Shown: positions 1 through 9,027 of the stretch, one piece after another
Position numbering within the stretch: position 1 is the first letter of the stretch
Layout of the letters: each line of letters starts with the position of its first letter
NCBI RefSeq assembly: GCF_004762045.1
Contig: NZ_SJOM01000007.1
Location: 2,725,655-2,789,654 of the forward strand
Length of the DNA stretch: 64,000 nucleotides
Direction of reading: 5' to 3'
DNA from: Mycobacterium sp. DL99
Lineage (GTDB): Bacteria; Actinomycetota; Actinomycetes; Mycobacteriales; Mycobacteriaceae
Translations under genes and position numbers: made by a program
Notes under the pieces: generated by a model
Databases searched by the model: none
The model's input: only the letters and a program-made list of their open reading frames with translations
What the model was told of the DNA's origin: nothing

Positions 1-873
1 GACGGGTGCGCGCAGACCGTGCAGGCGGGCCTGAAGCACGATTTCACCGTTGAACCAGTCGGTTTCGACCTGGGTGTGGCCACGGGCGACGCTCTGCCAG
101 GTCGAGCTCAAGTAGTCGTCGTTAACCCGGCCTTGCAGCAGATCCCCGCGGCGTAGTGCGTCGTGTTCGGCGGTGACGAACGCGATCCCGGCCGCGGTGA
201 GCACGTGTTCGGCCTCCGCACGGGCGCGGGCGATCAGCTCGTCGGCATCGGGCCCCGGACGGTAGGCCGCGATCACGCCGTTGCCGAGATTGGCGATCAG
301 CTTGCGGTGTTTCCACGCCGCGATGTCATCGCGGACCTGCGAATGGAACCGGGACTTGCTCAGTGTGGCGGCGATCTGTCCGGCAAGCCCGTCCTGTCCG
401 GCGGGGTAGCGGCCGACATCGAGGATCCCCGCCACCGGATGGCTCTGTTGGATGACCACACCGGGTTCGAGGTGCGCCGCCGGGAGCATCACCGTGACGC
501 CGTACACGTTGGCGAATCTCCGGAGGGCGGCAGCCTCGTTGGCCACGCCGTTCTGAGCGATGAACACGGGAGTTTCGGTAGGTGCGTACGCGCTGAGATC
601 GTCCAGGGCCGAGGCAGTTTGGTGACTCTTGACCGCCAGTATCACCACCGGTCCGGCCGACCAGTCGACTTCGCCGGCGTCCGCCGCGGCCGGTAGCGCG
701 ACGGTGTCGGTCCCGGTCTGCGTGACCAAGGTGAGGCCGCGGGAGCGGATTGCGTCGAGATGCTCACCTCGGGCGACGGCGGTCACGTCGAACCCGGCCA
801 GGCGCAGTTGGGCGGCGATCACGCCGCCGATCGCGCCGACTCCGTACACCACGAGTGGTCGGGATGTCGTCAC
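1..873 (-). CDS. Ketopantoate reductase (ApbA/PanE) family protein, 3' end cut by window
   Basis: The translated product begins with a Rossmann nucleotide-binding segment (GVGAIGGVIAAQLR, about residues 12-25), as in NADP-dependent 2-dehydropantoate 2-reductases. A conserved K in WKHRKLIANLGN occurs near residue 195, where family members have their catalytic lysine. The GTG start at 873 overlaps the TGA of the upstream LysR gene (GTGA), so the two are probably translationally coupled. The gene runs off the left edge, so the C-terminal end is unseen. The pathway cannot be fixed: many paralogues of PanE act on other 2-oxo acids. Because it sits with a LysR regulator and is divergent from a dioxygenase, a catabolic role is more likely than pantothenate synthesis (inference). 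Confidence 0.75.
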   Translation of the reverse strand, partial: MTTSRPLVVYGVGAIGGVIAAQLRLAGFDVTAVARGEHLDAIRSRGLTLVTQTGTDTVALPAAADAGEVDWSAGPVVILAVKSHQTASALDDLSAYAPTETPVFIAQNGVANEAAALRRFANVYGVTVMLPAAHLEPGVVIQQSHPVAGILDVGRYPAGQDGLAGQIAATLSKSRFHSQVRDDIAAWKHRKLIANLGNGVIAAYRPGPDADELIARARAEAEHVLTAAGIAFVTAEHDALRRGDLLQGRVNDDYLSSTWQSVARGHTQVETDWFNGEIVLQARLHGLRAPV

Positions 874-1802
874 GATGGGACACCCAGCGCTTCGGTTGAC
901 TGCCCGGGTAATGCCTGCTCTGCGATCGTCCGCAAGGTACGCAGGATCAGCGCGATGTTGGGATCGCGCTGCCGGCCGGCCCGGACCACGGCACTGATGG
1001 TGCGACCGCCGAGGGGGAGGGCTTCGGCGATCAGACCTTCCAGTTTGGTGGGAACGGACAGCCGGGGCACGATGGCCGACGCGACCTCGGTGGCCGCCAG
1101 CTCGCAGATGTTCTGAGCTCCGATCAACCGGTGTTTGACCTGTGGAGGGAAACCGGCGCTCTCGCACGCATGTGTGGTGGCGATGTCCAGGCCGGAGCCT
1201 TGCGGGCCGGTCACCCAGAATCCGTCGGCCAGGGCGGACAGGCCCTGCGAACGGATAAGCAGGTGTGAGTGCGTCGGCGCCAGCAGCACGAACGGCTCGA
1301 ACAGCAACGGCACCGTGGTCAGTCCGCCGGTGGAGTCGGGCCCGAGGAAGTCGTACTGGCAGGTAATGGCGATATCGACCTCACTCTGGCGCAGCGAGCG
1401 CAACGCGGCCGCACTCGTGTCCTGTTGAACCTGCACACGCAGATTCGGCTCCGCGGTGCTGAGCCGCTGCATCAGAGGAATTGCCAGGGTCGGAATTCCC
1501 ATGTTGAACGTTGCGATCGCGACCTGCCCTGCCACCCGGTCTCTGGTTTCGGCCACCGCGCTCATGGCTTCGTCGACCGCAGCCAGGACGCGGCGCACGT
1601 GCTCGGAGAGGACCTGGCCGCTTCGGGTGAGCCCGAGGGTTCGCCCGTCCCGGCGAAACAGGACGGCGCCGGCTTCTTCTTCCAAAACACGAAGTTGTTG
1701 GGAGACCGCAGAACTCGTGATGTTGCGGTGTTCGGCCACGGCCGTCACCGAGCCCAGGTCTGCGAGATCGGACAGCAACATCATCCGGCGTAAGTCCAGC
1801 AT
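870..1802 (-). CDS. LysR family transcriptional regulator
   Basis: This 310-residue protein has the length and layout of LysR regulators. An N-terminal winged helix-turn-helix covers about residues 5-65 (SVTAVAEHRNITSSAVSQQL, then LFRRDGRTLGLTRSG). A periplasmic-binding-like effector domain follows, from about residue 90 (VAIATFNMGIPTLAIPLMQR). A strong Shine-Dalgarno sequence (AGGAGGTAGGAG on the minus strand) precedes the ATG at 1802. The gene is divergent from the TauD-type dioxygenase at 2101 and overlaps the ketopantoate-reductase-like gene downstream. It probably controls both neighbours from the 298-bp spacer, in the usual LysR arrangement (inference). The effector is unknown. Confidence 0.9.
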   Translation of the reverse strand: MLDLRRMMLLSDLADLGSVTAVAEHRNITSSAVSQQLRVLEEEAGAVLFRRDGRTLGLTRSGQVLSEHVRRVLAAVDEAMSAVAETRDRVAGQVAIATFNMGIPTLAIPLMQRLSTAEPNLRVQVQQDTSAAALRSLRQSEVDIAITCQYDFLGPDSTGGLTTVPLLFEPFVLLAPTHSHLLIRSQGLSALADGFWVTGPQGSGLDIATTHACESAGFPPQVKHRLIGAQNICELAATEVASAIVPRLSVPTKLEGLIAEALPLGGRTISAVVRAGRQRDPNIALILRTLRTIAEQALPGQSTEALGVPS

Positions 1803-2100
1803 CTCCTACCTCCTGCGAGGTGATGATGGCAGAACGGCCGGTTGGGGCCAGGTACCGAGCGTGCGCAGTCGCGGGCCTGCCGTGGCTCTGAGCAGGGCGT
1901 TGTGCAGCGCACGTCGCAGGAATCACGGCGGTTGTAATTCTCGCGCAGCTGGGCGCTGCCCGAGATATTAAGTCGCACTGAAAGGTTCCGGTAGCCAGAG
2001 ACGCTTGTTCGCATGCGCCCGCGCGCCGACTCTGATCGGAGCGAGACAGGTCAGATCGCCTCGCCAGCCCACCTTCAAGCCATCGCAAGGGAGCCCGCAG
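1803..2100. promoter_or_regulatory. Divergent intergenic region between LysR and TauD-type genes
   Basis: This 298-bp spacer separates two divergent genes and must hold both promoters and the LysR operator. It contains the LysR Shine-Dalgarno close to 1803 and a GGGAG-type site just before 2101. An AT-richer patch near 1964-1985 is the most promoter-like part. I could not define a single convincing -10/-35 pair or T-N11-A box. Confidence 0.45.
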
Positions 2101-3054
2101 ATGACGGACGTCACCGAAAAAGTCAGGGATAGAAGCCCTCTCACCGATACCGGTCTGGACATCGTGCCGGTCGCCGGCTACATCGGCGCCGAGATCCGCG
2201 GAGTCGACCTTCGCGAAGAGTTGGAAGCCTCAGTCGTGGCAGAGATCCGCGATGCCCTGCACACCTACAAGGTGATCTTCTTCCGCGGCCAGGAGATCGG
2301 CCACGCCGAACAGGTGGCCTTCGCGCGGAAGTTCGGCAAGGTGACCCCGGCCCATCCGCATGAGGAGGAAGCGCCCGAGGGGTTCCCTGAGATCCTGCCC
2401 ATCGACAGCCGCCGCTACGAGCGCCATCTGGGCCGTAGGCGCACCTCGTACGACAACAGCTGGCACACCGACGTCACCGCACTGGTCAACCCGCCCGCGG
2501 CCTCGATCCTGCGGGCGCACATCCTGCCGCCCTACGGAGGTGACACCGCTTGGACCAACCTCGTTGCGGCCTACGAGAACCTGCCCGAGGATCTGCGGGA
2601 GTTCGCCGACAAGCTCGACATCAGGCACCAGTTCAACACCCGGGCGGTGGCCGGCAGTCAGCGTGACCGCAAGGTGCGTGAGGCGAACCTGGTGACCTAC
2701 CACCCCGCGGTCCGGGTGCACCCCGTGACGGGGGAGCGCGCACTGTTCGTCAGCCCCGGATTCACCCGCGGTGCCCGTGAGATCCGGGGATACACGCCGA
2801 CGCAGAGTGAGGCGATTCTGAAGTTGCTGTGGGAGGAGGCGACCCGCACCGAGTACACCGTTCGGTTCCGTTGGGCTCCGGGCAGTATCGCGTTCTGGGA
2901 CAACCGGGCCACCGCGCACCTGGCGATCGACGACGCGGGCCACCTGGACTACGACCGGGTGCTGTACCGCGTCACGCTCGAAGGTGACGTCCCCACCGGT
3001 GTCGACGGGCGGGTGTCCGAATCGGTTTCCGGCGAACCGTTTTACGGCTCCTGA
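2101..3054 (+). CDS. TauD/TfdA-family Fe(II)/2-oxoglutarate-dependent dioxygenase
   Basis: The 317-residue product has the family iron-binding facial triad: H122 and D124 in WHTDVT, and H273 in RATAHLAID. R290 (LYRVTL) is the expected 2-oxoglutarate carboxylate ligand. Its length and NPPAASILRAHILPPYGGDTAW segment fit taurine and alkylsulfonate/alpha-ketoglutarate dioxygenases. The substrate cannot be read from sequence. The ATG at 2101 follows a GGGAG site. The same frame is open back to 2005, but that extension lacks family similarity. The stop overlaps the start of the nitroreductase gene (TGATG), so the two should be cotranscribed. Regulation by the divergent LysR protein is likely. Confidence 0.88.
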   Translation: MTDVTEKVRDRSPLTDTGLDIVPVAGYIGAEIRGVDLREELEASVVAEIRDALHTYKVIFFRGQEIGHAEQVAFARKFGKVTPAHPHEEEAPEGFPEILPIDSRRYERHLGRRRTSYDNSWHTDVTALVNPPAASILRAHILPPYGGDTAWTNLVAAYENLPEDLREFADKLDIRHQFNTRAVAGSQRDRKVREANLVTYHPAVRVHPVTGERALFVSPGFTRGAREIRGYTPTQSEAILKLLWEEATRTEYTVRFRWAPGSIAFWDNRATAHLAIDDAGHLDYDRVLYRVTLEGDVPTGVDGRVSESVSGEPFYGS

Positions 3055-3851
3055 TGACGGTCATCGCGCGCTATGGCGACGTCGACGCGACGCTGAAGGT
3101 CCACAACGCCACATTGGCCCTGCAGCTGGCGCACCGGTCGGTGCGCAAGTTCACCGGACAACCGGTCAGCGATGAACAGCTCTCGGCGCTGGTCGCCGCG
3201 GCCCAGTCCGCGGCGACCTCGTCGAACCTGCAGCCGTGGAGTGTGATTGCCGTCCGGGACCCTCAGCGCAAAGCCCGGCTGGCTGCCCTAGCGAACAACC
3301 AGCAGTTCATCAACGAGGCCCCGCTGTTTCTGGTCTGGGTGGCCGATCTGGGGCGGGCCCGCCGGCTCGCGCAGCGGTCAGGGGCCGCGCTGGACGGCGC
3401 GGACTACCTGGAATCCACGATCATCGGGTTCGTCGACACCGCGCTGGCCGCACAGAACGCCGTGGTGGCCGCCGAATCACAGGGACTGGGAACGGTTTTC
3501 GTCGGCGCCATCCGCAACCATCCCGAGGAGGTGGCGGCAGAGCTGGGACTGCCGCCGCACGCCGTGGCGACATTCGGGCTCGCCGTGGGGGCTCCCGATC
3601 CGACGGAGAACGCCGGGATCAAGCCGCGGCTGCCCCAGGCCGCGGTACTGCATCACGAGCAGTACAACGCGCAGGCGGCGGACTCTCATCTGCCCACCTA
3701 CGACGAGCGGTTGGCGGTCTACAACACGCGTTACGGTCTGTCGGGCAGTTGGAGCGAGCGGGTGCTGAGCCGGCTGGCCGGTCCGCATTCCCTGTCCGGG
3801 CGGCACCGGCTGCGCCAGCAGCTCGAACGACTCGGCCTGCCTTCACGCTGA
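3054..3851 (+). CDS. Nitroreductase-family FMN oxidoreductase (NfsA/Frp-like)
   Basis: A 265-residue flavoprotein. The N-terminal HRSVRKF signature (about 27-33) and SSNLQPWSVIAV (about 62-73) are typical FMN-contact segments of NADPH-dependent nitro/flavin reductases. A second conserved block (AESQGLGTVFVGAIRNHPEEV) lies near 142-162. The start codon overlaps the stop of the dioxygenase gene. The C-terminal YDERLAVYNTRYG and GSWSERVLSRL segments resemble those of NfsA-like proteins. The physiological substrate is unknown; coupling to the dioxygenase suggests a two-enzyme oxidative or reductive step on one compound. Confidence 0.85.
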   Translation: MTVIARYGDVDATLKVHNATLALQLAHRSVRKFTGQPVSDEQLSALVAAAQSAATSSNLQPWSVIAVRDPQRKARLAALANNQQFINEAPLFLVWVADLGRARRLAQRSGAALDGADYLESTIIGFVDTALAAQNAVVAAESQGLGTVFVGAIRNHPEEVAAELGLPPHAVATFGLAVGAPDPTENAGIKPRLPQAAVLHHEQYNAQAADSHLPTYDERLAVYNTRYGLSGSWSERVLSRLAGPHSLSGRHRLRQQLERLGLPSR

Positions 3852-3901
3852 ATTGTCACGGCCTTCACACACGGGGAAACCCGCCCCGTAGGTTGATACC
3901 C

Positions 3902-4702
3902 GTGGATACCCGGATCGCCGTTGTCACCGGGGCGAGTCGCGGCGCGGGCCGCGGGATCGCTGCGGCCCTGCTCGCCTCGGGTTGGCGGGTGTATGTCACC
4001 GGACGGACGGTGACCGATCCGGGGGAGGGCGGCATCGCCGTCCAACTCGACCACTCCGACGATGCTGCCGTAGCCGCGCTGTTCGAGCGGATCGGTGCGC
4101 AGGAGGGCCGGCTGGATCTTCTGGTCAACAACGCGGCGGCGGTCCACGACGACCTCGTCAACCCGAAACCCTTCTGGGAGAAGCCGATCGAGCTGGCCGA
4201 TGTGCTGGATGTGGGCTTGCGTTCGGCCTATGTGGCGTCCTGGTATGCCGCGCCGCTGCTGCTGGCCGGTGACCGCGGCCTGATCGCGTTCACCTCCTCG
4301 CCCGGGTCGGTCTGCTACATGCACGGTCCGGCCTACGGAGCGCAGAAGGCCGGGGTGGACAAGATGGCCGCGGACATGGCGGTCGACTTCGCCGATACCG
4401 GGGTGTCGACGGTGTCGATCTGGATGGGCATCCTGCTGACCGAGAAGCTGAAGGCCGCCTTCGCCGGGCACCCCGACGCACTCGCGAAGACCGCCGAACA
4501 TGCCGAAACCCCGGAGTTCACCGGGTATCTGATCGACGCGCTGTACCGGGATCCGGAACTGGCTCAGCTGTCCGGGCACACCGTGATCGGTGCCGAACTG
4601 GCGACCCGCTATGGCATCACCGACGAAGGAGGACGGGTGCCGCCGTCGCACCGGGGCATGCTGGGTGCGCCGCGCGAACCCAGCTCGGCCGTCGTCAGGT
4701 AG
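3902..4702 (+). CDS. Short-chain dehydrogenase/reductase
   Basis: A 266-residue classical SDR with a cofactor motif at T9-G10-A-S-R-G-A-G16 and the NNAA motif near residue 79. The catalytic Ser is in FTSSPGS (about 131), with Tyr145 and Lys149 in a YGAQK segment. GTG at 3902 is taken as the start because the dinucleotide-binding strand begins five residues later. The open frame continues far upstream only as a shadow of the nitroreductase gene. Fifty bases separate it from that gene, so it may have its own promoter. The substrate is unknown; it resembles DHRS1-type SDRs in the insertion between NNAA and the active site. Confidence 0.85.
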   Translation: MDTRIAVVTGASRGAGRGIAAALLASGWRVYVTGRTVTDPGEGGIAVQLDHSDDAAVAALFERIGAQEGRLDLLVNNAAAVHDDLVNPKPFWEKPIELADVLDVGLRSAYVASWYAAPLLLAGDRGLIAFTSSPGSVCYMHGPAYGAQKAGVDKMAADMAVDFADTGVSTVSIWMGILLTEKLKAAFAGHPDALAKTAEHAETPEFTGYLIDALYRDPELAQLSGHTVIGAELATRYGITDEGGRVPPSHRGMLGAPREPSSAVVR

Positions 4703-4734
4703 TCCGGGGGCGATGAGGCGAGAAACAGAGTGAA

Positions 4735-5232
4735 TTAGATGCCGGTGAGATAGCGGCGCGTCACCACCCGCTGGAGCAGTCGCGTCACCGGTCCGCCCAA
4801 CCGGCTCCACCACGTGGCCGGCCGGGAGAAAGCGACCACCTCGGCATGCACCGAGTCTGTCGCCGGGTCGTAGCGGACCGAGAACAACTCCTCGCCCGAT
4901 TCCGGGTGGCCGGCCAGCGTGCCGTAGGCGAACCCCCGGCGGTCGGCTTCGTCGAGCACATAGACCACCCGGCAGGGCGCCGGAATGGGACCGATCCGGA
5001 CCACCAGCTCGGTGTCCACCGCAGCGGTCTCGGTGGTGGCCTGCACCCGTAGGCCCGCGCCGCGCTGCATGCCCCACCGCAGCACCTCCGCGCCGGCCCG
5101 CTCGAAGCGGTCACGGCCGGTGCCGATCGCCGCCGAGGCCCGGATGTGGCGGTAACCCGGGGGCAGGTCGCCGGCCGTGGCGCCCACCTCCGGATAGGTC
5201 AACGAGCGCTGTTCCAGGTCGTGCAGTTTCAC
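4735..5232 (-). CDS. DUF1990 family protein
   Basis: A 165-residue protein starting with the typical DUF1990 pattern (LTYPEVGAT near 11, then GYRHIRASAAIGTGRDRFERAGAEVLRWGMQRGAG). The C-terminal half carries GFAYGTLAGHPESGEELF, also characteristic. The family has no assigned biochemical function. An M. tuberculosis protein of this family lies close to thrS, consistent with this neighbourhood. The GTG start at 5232 has a GGTGAGG site upstream. The gene is convergent with the SDR and divergent from the thioesterase. Confidence 0.85.
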   Translation of the reverse strand: MKLHDLEQRSLTYPEVGATAGDLPPGYRHIRASAAIGTGRDRFERAGAEVLRWGMQRGAGLRVQATTETAAVDTELVVRIGPIPAPCRVVYVLDEADRRGFAYGTLAGHPESGEELFSVRYDPATDSVHAEVVAFSRPATWWSRLGGPVTRLLQRVVTRRYLTGI

Positions 5233-5263
5233 CTCACCACCATGGCACTAATACGGTGGCTTC

Positions 5264-5896
5264 GTGGCCCCAGAAAACGACACCGCCGGCAAGCACCCCG
5301 GGGGAGGGTTCAACCCGCCCGAGCCCACCGATCGCGGCGGCCCCGATTACGGCCGGTTCATCGAAGCGGTGCGCACCCTGCAGGACCACGCACGCAGCGC
5401 CGATGCCCCCGACGAGGTGATCACCGAGGCCGCCGACCTGATCGAGAAGGTGTCGGCGCTGCTGGCGCCGTACGAAGCCGACGAATGGAATTCACCGTCC
5501 GGTCGGCGAATGGACCTGCCCAACCGTGGCAACGTCAACAACGTGCCGGTGCATCTGGAACGGACCGCCGACAACCGGATCGCCGGGACCGCGCACTTCC
5601 GGCGTTTCCACCTCGGTCGCAACGGTGCGGTACACGGTGGCTCGCTGGCGCTGCTGTTCGATTCGCTGCTCGGCTACACCGCGGCCAAACTGACCGGCAG
5701 CATGTACCAACGCACCGCGTACCTGCACGTCAACTACCGCAAGATCGCCCCGATCGACAAAGATCTACAGGTGCAGGCGGGGATCGACCGCATCGAGGGA
5801 CGCAAGATCTTCGTCGAGGGCCGCCTGCTCGACGGCGACGACGTGCTCGCCGACGCCGAGGCGTTGTTCGTCCGGCTCAAGCCGGGGCAGCCATGA
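5264..5896 (+). CDS. PaaI/hot-dog-fold thioesterase
   Basis: A 210-residue protein with a C-terminal hot-dog thioesterase domain. The HGG signature begins at H124 (GAVHGGSLALLFDSLLGYTA), followed by TAYLHVNYRKIAPIDKDLQV as in PaaI/YbgC-like enzymes. The N-terminal 90 residues are polar and proline/glycine rich, then a short helical stretch. It should hydrolyse acyl-CoA thioesters in the cytoplasm; chain specificity is unknown. The stop overlaps the ATG of the following membrane protein gene (ATGA), indicating co-expression. Confidence 0.85.
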   Translation: MAPENDTAGKHPGGGFNPPEPTDRGGPDYGRFIEAVRTLQDHARSADAPDEVITEAADLIEKVSALLAPYEADEWNSPSGRRMDLPNRGNVNNVPVHLERTADNRIAGTAHFRRFHLGRNGAVHGGSLALLFDSLLGYTAAKLTGSMYQRTAYLHVNYRKIAPIDKDLQVQAGIDRIEGRKIFVEGRLLDGDDVLADAEALFVRLKPGQP

Positions 5897-6324
5897 GTCT
5901 CGCGACCAACCTTGCCGAGGCGAAGCGGCGCTGGACGAGTTGGCGGGAACGGCTGCGCTCGCGCCGGGCCGCCGACTTCACCTACCGGATCGTCGTCGCC
6001 GTCGTCGGCACACTCGTGCTGGCCGTCGGCATCGTGGCCATCCCGTACCCCGGTCCCGGCTGGGCGATAGTGTTCCTCGGGTTGGCGATCCTGGCCAGCG
6101 AGTTCGACTTCGCCAAGCGGGCGCTGCGTTACGTCCGGGCCCGCTATGACGCCGTGATGGCCTGGTTCGACCGCCAGCACATCGCGGTCAAGGGGGTCAG
6201 TGCGGCGTTCACCGGACTGGTGGTGGTGGGCACGCTGTGGCTGTTCGGAGTGATCGGGTGGAGCGCCGGAGTGGTCGGGCTGGAGCAGCAGTGGCTCAAG
6301 AGCCCTATCGGGCTGGGGTCCTGA
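5893..6324 (+). CDS. TIGR02611-type integral membrane protein
   Basis: A 143-residue membrane protein. An amphipathic, Arg-rich N-terminus (RRWTSWRERLRSRR) precedes a hydrophobic segment at about 36-55. The PYPGPGWAIVFLGLAILASEF motif (about 56-76) is the hallmark of the actinobacterial TIGR02611 family. A third hydrophobic segment covers about 105-125. The function is unknown. The ATG overlaps the thioesterase stop. It ends 61 bases before the thrS start, so readthrough into thrS is possible. Confidence 0.8.
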   Translation: MSLATNLAEAKRRWTSWRERLRSRRAADFTYRIVVAVVGTLVLAVGIVAIPYPGPGWAIVFLGLAILASEFDFAKRALRYVRARYDAVMAWFDRQHIAVKGVSAAFTGLVVVGTLWLFGVIGWSAGVVGLEQQWLKSPIGLGS

Positions 6325-6385
6325 TCAGGCCCACCGATAGCATGACAGCGTTCGCATTAGCCCTCGCATGGTAGGAGACTCCCCG

Positions 6386-8440
6386 ATGAGCGCCGCCCCC
6401 AGCCCAGCCCCCGCTGCCCCGATCCGGGTCGCGGCCGGGACTACCGCCGGCGCGGCGGTGCGCGAGGCGGATCTGCCCAGTCGCGGAACGCCCGACGCGA
6501 TCGTCGTGGTGCGCGACGCTGACGGCCGGCTGCGCGACCTGTCCTGGGCCCCCGACACCGATGTCGAGGTGACGCCGGTGGCCGCCAACACCGAGGACGG
6601 CCGCAGCGTGATCCGGCACTCGTGCGCCCACGTGCTGGCCCAGGCCGTGCAGGACATGTTCCCGCAGGCCAAGCTGGGTATCGGGCCGCCGATCACCGAC
6701 GGCTTCTACTACGACTTCGACGTCGCCGAGCCGTTCACCCCAGAGGACCTGCAAAAGCTCGAAAAGAGGATGCAGAAGATCGTCAAGGACGGTCAGCTGT
6801 TCTCCCGTCGCGTCTACGAATCCAAGGATGAGGCGCGCGAGGAACTGGCCGGTGAGCCCTACAAGCTCGAGCTGGTCGACGACAAGTCCGGCGACCCGGA
6901 CGTCATGGAGGTCGGTGGCGACGAGCTCACCGCCTACGACAACCTCAACGCCCGCACCAAGGAACGGGTCTGGGGCGACCTGTGCCGCGGCCCGCACATC
7001 CCGACCACCAAGTACATCCCGGCGTTCAAGCTGACCCGTAGCAGCGCGGCCTACTGGCGCGGTAACCAGAACAACGCCAGCCTGCAGCGCGTCTACGGCA
7101 CGGCTTGGGAGTCGCAGGAGGCCCTCGACAAGCACCTCGAGCTCATCGAGGAGGCGCAGCGCCGCGACCACCGCAAGCTCGGTGTCGAGCTGGACCTGTT
7201 CAGCTTCCCCGACGAGCTCGGCTCCGGCCTGCCGGTGTTCCACCCCAAGGGCGGTGTGATCCGCAAGGAACTCGAGGACTACTCGCGGCGCAAGCATTCC
7301 GAGGCAGGCTACGAGTTCGTCAACACCCCGCACATCACCAAGGAACACCTCTACATCACCTCGGGCCACCTGGAGTGGTACGCCGACGGCATGTACCCGC
7401 CGATGCACATCGACGCCGAGTACAACGAGGACGGCACGGTCCGCAAGCCGGGCCAGGACTACTACCTCAAGCCGATGAACTGCCCCATGCACCACCTGAT
7501 CTACCGGGCGCGGGGCCGCTCGTACCGCGAACTCCCGTTGCGGCTCTTCGAATTCGGCTCGGTGTACCGCTACGAGAAGTCCGGCGTGGTGCACGGGTTG
7601 ACCCGCGTCCGCGGCATGACCCAGGACGACGCGCACATCTACACCACGCGTGAGCAGATGCGCGACGAGCTGACCTCGCTGCTGCAGTTCGTGCTCGACC
7701 TGCTCTCGGACTACGGCCTGGACGACTACTACCTGGAGCTGTCCACCAAGGATCCCGACAAGTACGTGGGCTCCGACGAGATGTGGGACGAGGCCACCGA
7801 GACCCTGCGGTCGGTCGCCGAGGCCTCGGGCCTGGACCTGGTCCCGGATCCGGGCGGCGCCGCGTTCTACGGGCCCAAGATCTCCGTTCAGGTCAAGGAC
7901 GCACTGGGCCGCAACTGGCAGATGTCGACCATCCAGCTGGACTTCAACATGCCCGATCGCTTCGAGCTGGAGTACACCGCCGCCGACGGCAGCCGGCAGC
8001 GCCCGGTGCTGATCCACCGCGCCCTGTTCGGCTCGATCGAGCGATTCTTCGGCGTGCTCACCGAGCACTACGCCGGTGCGTTCCCGGCCTGGCTGGCGCC
8101 GGTGCAGGTGGTCGGTATCCCGGTCGCCGACGCGCACCTGGACTACCTATATGACGTTGCCGCCCAACTGAAGTCACGCGGCGTGCGGGTCGAGGTCGAC
8201 GGCAGTGACGACCGGATGGCGAAGAAGATCGTCAACCACACCAACCAGAAGGTGCCGTTCATGCTCCTGGCGGGTGACAAAGACATCGAAGCCGGTGCCG
8301 TCAGCTTCCGGTTCGGTGACCGCACCCAGATCAACGGTGTCCCGCGCGATGAGGCGGTGGAGGCGATCGTGAAGTGGATCGCCGACCGCAACAATGCGGT
8401 GCCGACGGCCGATCTGGTCAAGGTGGGCACCAGCGAATGA
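6386..8440 (+). CDS. thrS: Threonyl-tRNA synthetase
   Basis: A 684-residue class II synthetase that charges tRNA-Thr with threonine. An N-terminal TGS-like region is followed by the editing domain ([20 protein letters not shown], about 78-97). The catalytic core carries the zinc ligand in MNCPMHH, motif 2 around [13 protein letters not shown], and motif 3 in [17 protein letters not shown]-terminal anticodon-binding domain starts at [12 protein letters not shown]. The start is placed at ATG 6386 because GGTAGGAG at 6370-6377 lies eight bases upstream. An in-frame ATG at 6368 lacks such a site. The stop overlaps the next gene (ATGA). Confidence 0.97.
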   Translation: MSAAPSPAPAAPIRVAAGTTAGAAVREADLPSRGTPDAIVVVRDADGRLRDLSWAPDTDVEVTPVAANTEDGRSVIRHSCAHVLAQAVQDMFPQAKLGIGPPITDGFYYDFDVAEPFTPEDLQKLEKRMQKIVKDGQLFSRRVYESKDEAREELAGEPYKLELVDDKSGDPDVMEVGGDELTAYDNLNARTKERVWGDLCRGPHIPTTKYIPAFKLTRSSAAYWRGNQNNASLQRVYGTAWESQEALDKHLELIEEAQRRDHRKLGVELDLFSFPDELGSGLPVFHPKGGVIRKELEDYSRRKHSEAGYEFVNTPHITKEHLYITSGHLEWYADGMYPPMHIDAEYNEDGTVRKPGQDYYLKPMNCPMHHLIYRARGRSYRELPLRLFEFGSVYRYEKSGVVHGLTRVRGMTQDDAHIYTTREQMRDELTSLLQFVLDLLSDYGLDDYYLELSTKDPDKYVGSDEMWDEATETLRSVAEASGLDLVPDPGGAAFYGPKISVQVKDALGRNWQMSTIQLDFNMPDRFELEYTAADGSRQRPVLIHRALFGSIERFFGVLTEHYAGAFPAWLAPVQVVGIPVADAHLDYLYDVAAQLKSRGVRVEVDGSDDRMAKKIVNHTNQKVPFMLLAGDKDIEAGAVSFRFGDRTQINGVPRDEAVEAIVKWIADRNNAVPTADLVKVGTSE

Positions 8441-9027
8441 CCGGGGACGAGCGGTCGATCATCGACCACGGCGGCGGAGACGCCATCATCGACCATGGCG
8501 TGGGTGAACCCGACCACTTACAGCGGTTGTGGACACCGCACCGGATGAGCTACATCGTCGATGCGGTCAAGGGCGACAACAAGATCGGCTCGGCCGGTTC
8601 GTCGCAGCCGTTCACCGACATCCCCGAGATGTCCGACGAGGACGGGCTCATGGTGGCCCGCGGTGAACTCGTGTACGCCGTGCTCAACCTCTACCCGTAC
8701 AACCCGGGTCATCTCATGGTGGTGCCCTACCGCCGGGTGTCCGAGCTGGAGGACCTGACCGAAGCCGAGAGCGCCGAACTGATGGCGTTCACGCAGAAGG
8801 CGATCCGCGTCATCAAGGCCGTCTCGCGTCCGCACGGGTTCAACGTCGGCCTGAACCTCGGCATCTCGGCCGGCGGATCGCTGGCCGAGCACCTGCACAT
8901 GCACGTGGTGCCGCGCTGGGGCGGCGACGCGAACTTCATCACGATCATCGGTGGCGCCAAGGTCATTCCACAGCTGCTGAGCGAGACCCGGGAGCTGCTG
9001 GCAGGAGAATGGGCCCGCCAGACGTGA
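8437..9027 (+). CDS. HIT-domain protein, probable Ap4A phosphorylase/hydrolase
   Basis: A 196-residue histidine-triad protein. The triad is H152-L-H154-M-H156 ([10 protein letters not shown]), near the C-terminus. The upstream [15 protein letters not shown] segment is also typical. The ATG at 8437 overlaps the thrS stop. Position between thrS and pgsA matches Rv2613c, which I recall as an Ap4A phosphorylase, so recycling of the diadenosine polyphosphates made by synthetases is a reasonable role. The N-terminal 40 residues (repeated DHGGGD/IDHG) are not part of the HIT core. Confidence 0.88.
   Translation: MTGDERSIIDHGGGDAIIDHGVGEPDHLQRLWTPHRMSYIVDAVKGDNKIGSAGSSQPFTDIPEMSDEDGLMVARGELVYAVLNLYPYNPGHLMVVPYRRVSELEDLTEAESAELMAFTQKAIRVIKAVSRPHGFNVGLNLGISAGGSLAEHLHMHVVPRWGGDANFITIIGGAKVIPQLLSETRELLAGEWARQT

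Noticed and set aside
3236-3901. N-terminal extension of the SDR gene through the nitroreductase region
   Set aside because: The extension is Arg/Gly-rich shadow translation; the dinucleotide-binding motif starts right after GTG 3902.
6305-8137. A 610-residue open frame antisense to thrS
   Set aside because: High-GC codon bias leaves long open frames opposite real genes; the plus strand encodes a clear threonyl-tRNA synthetase.
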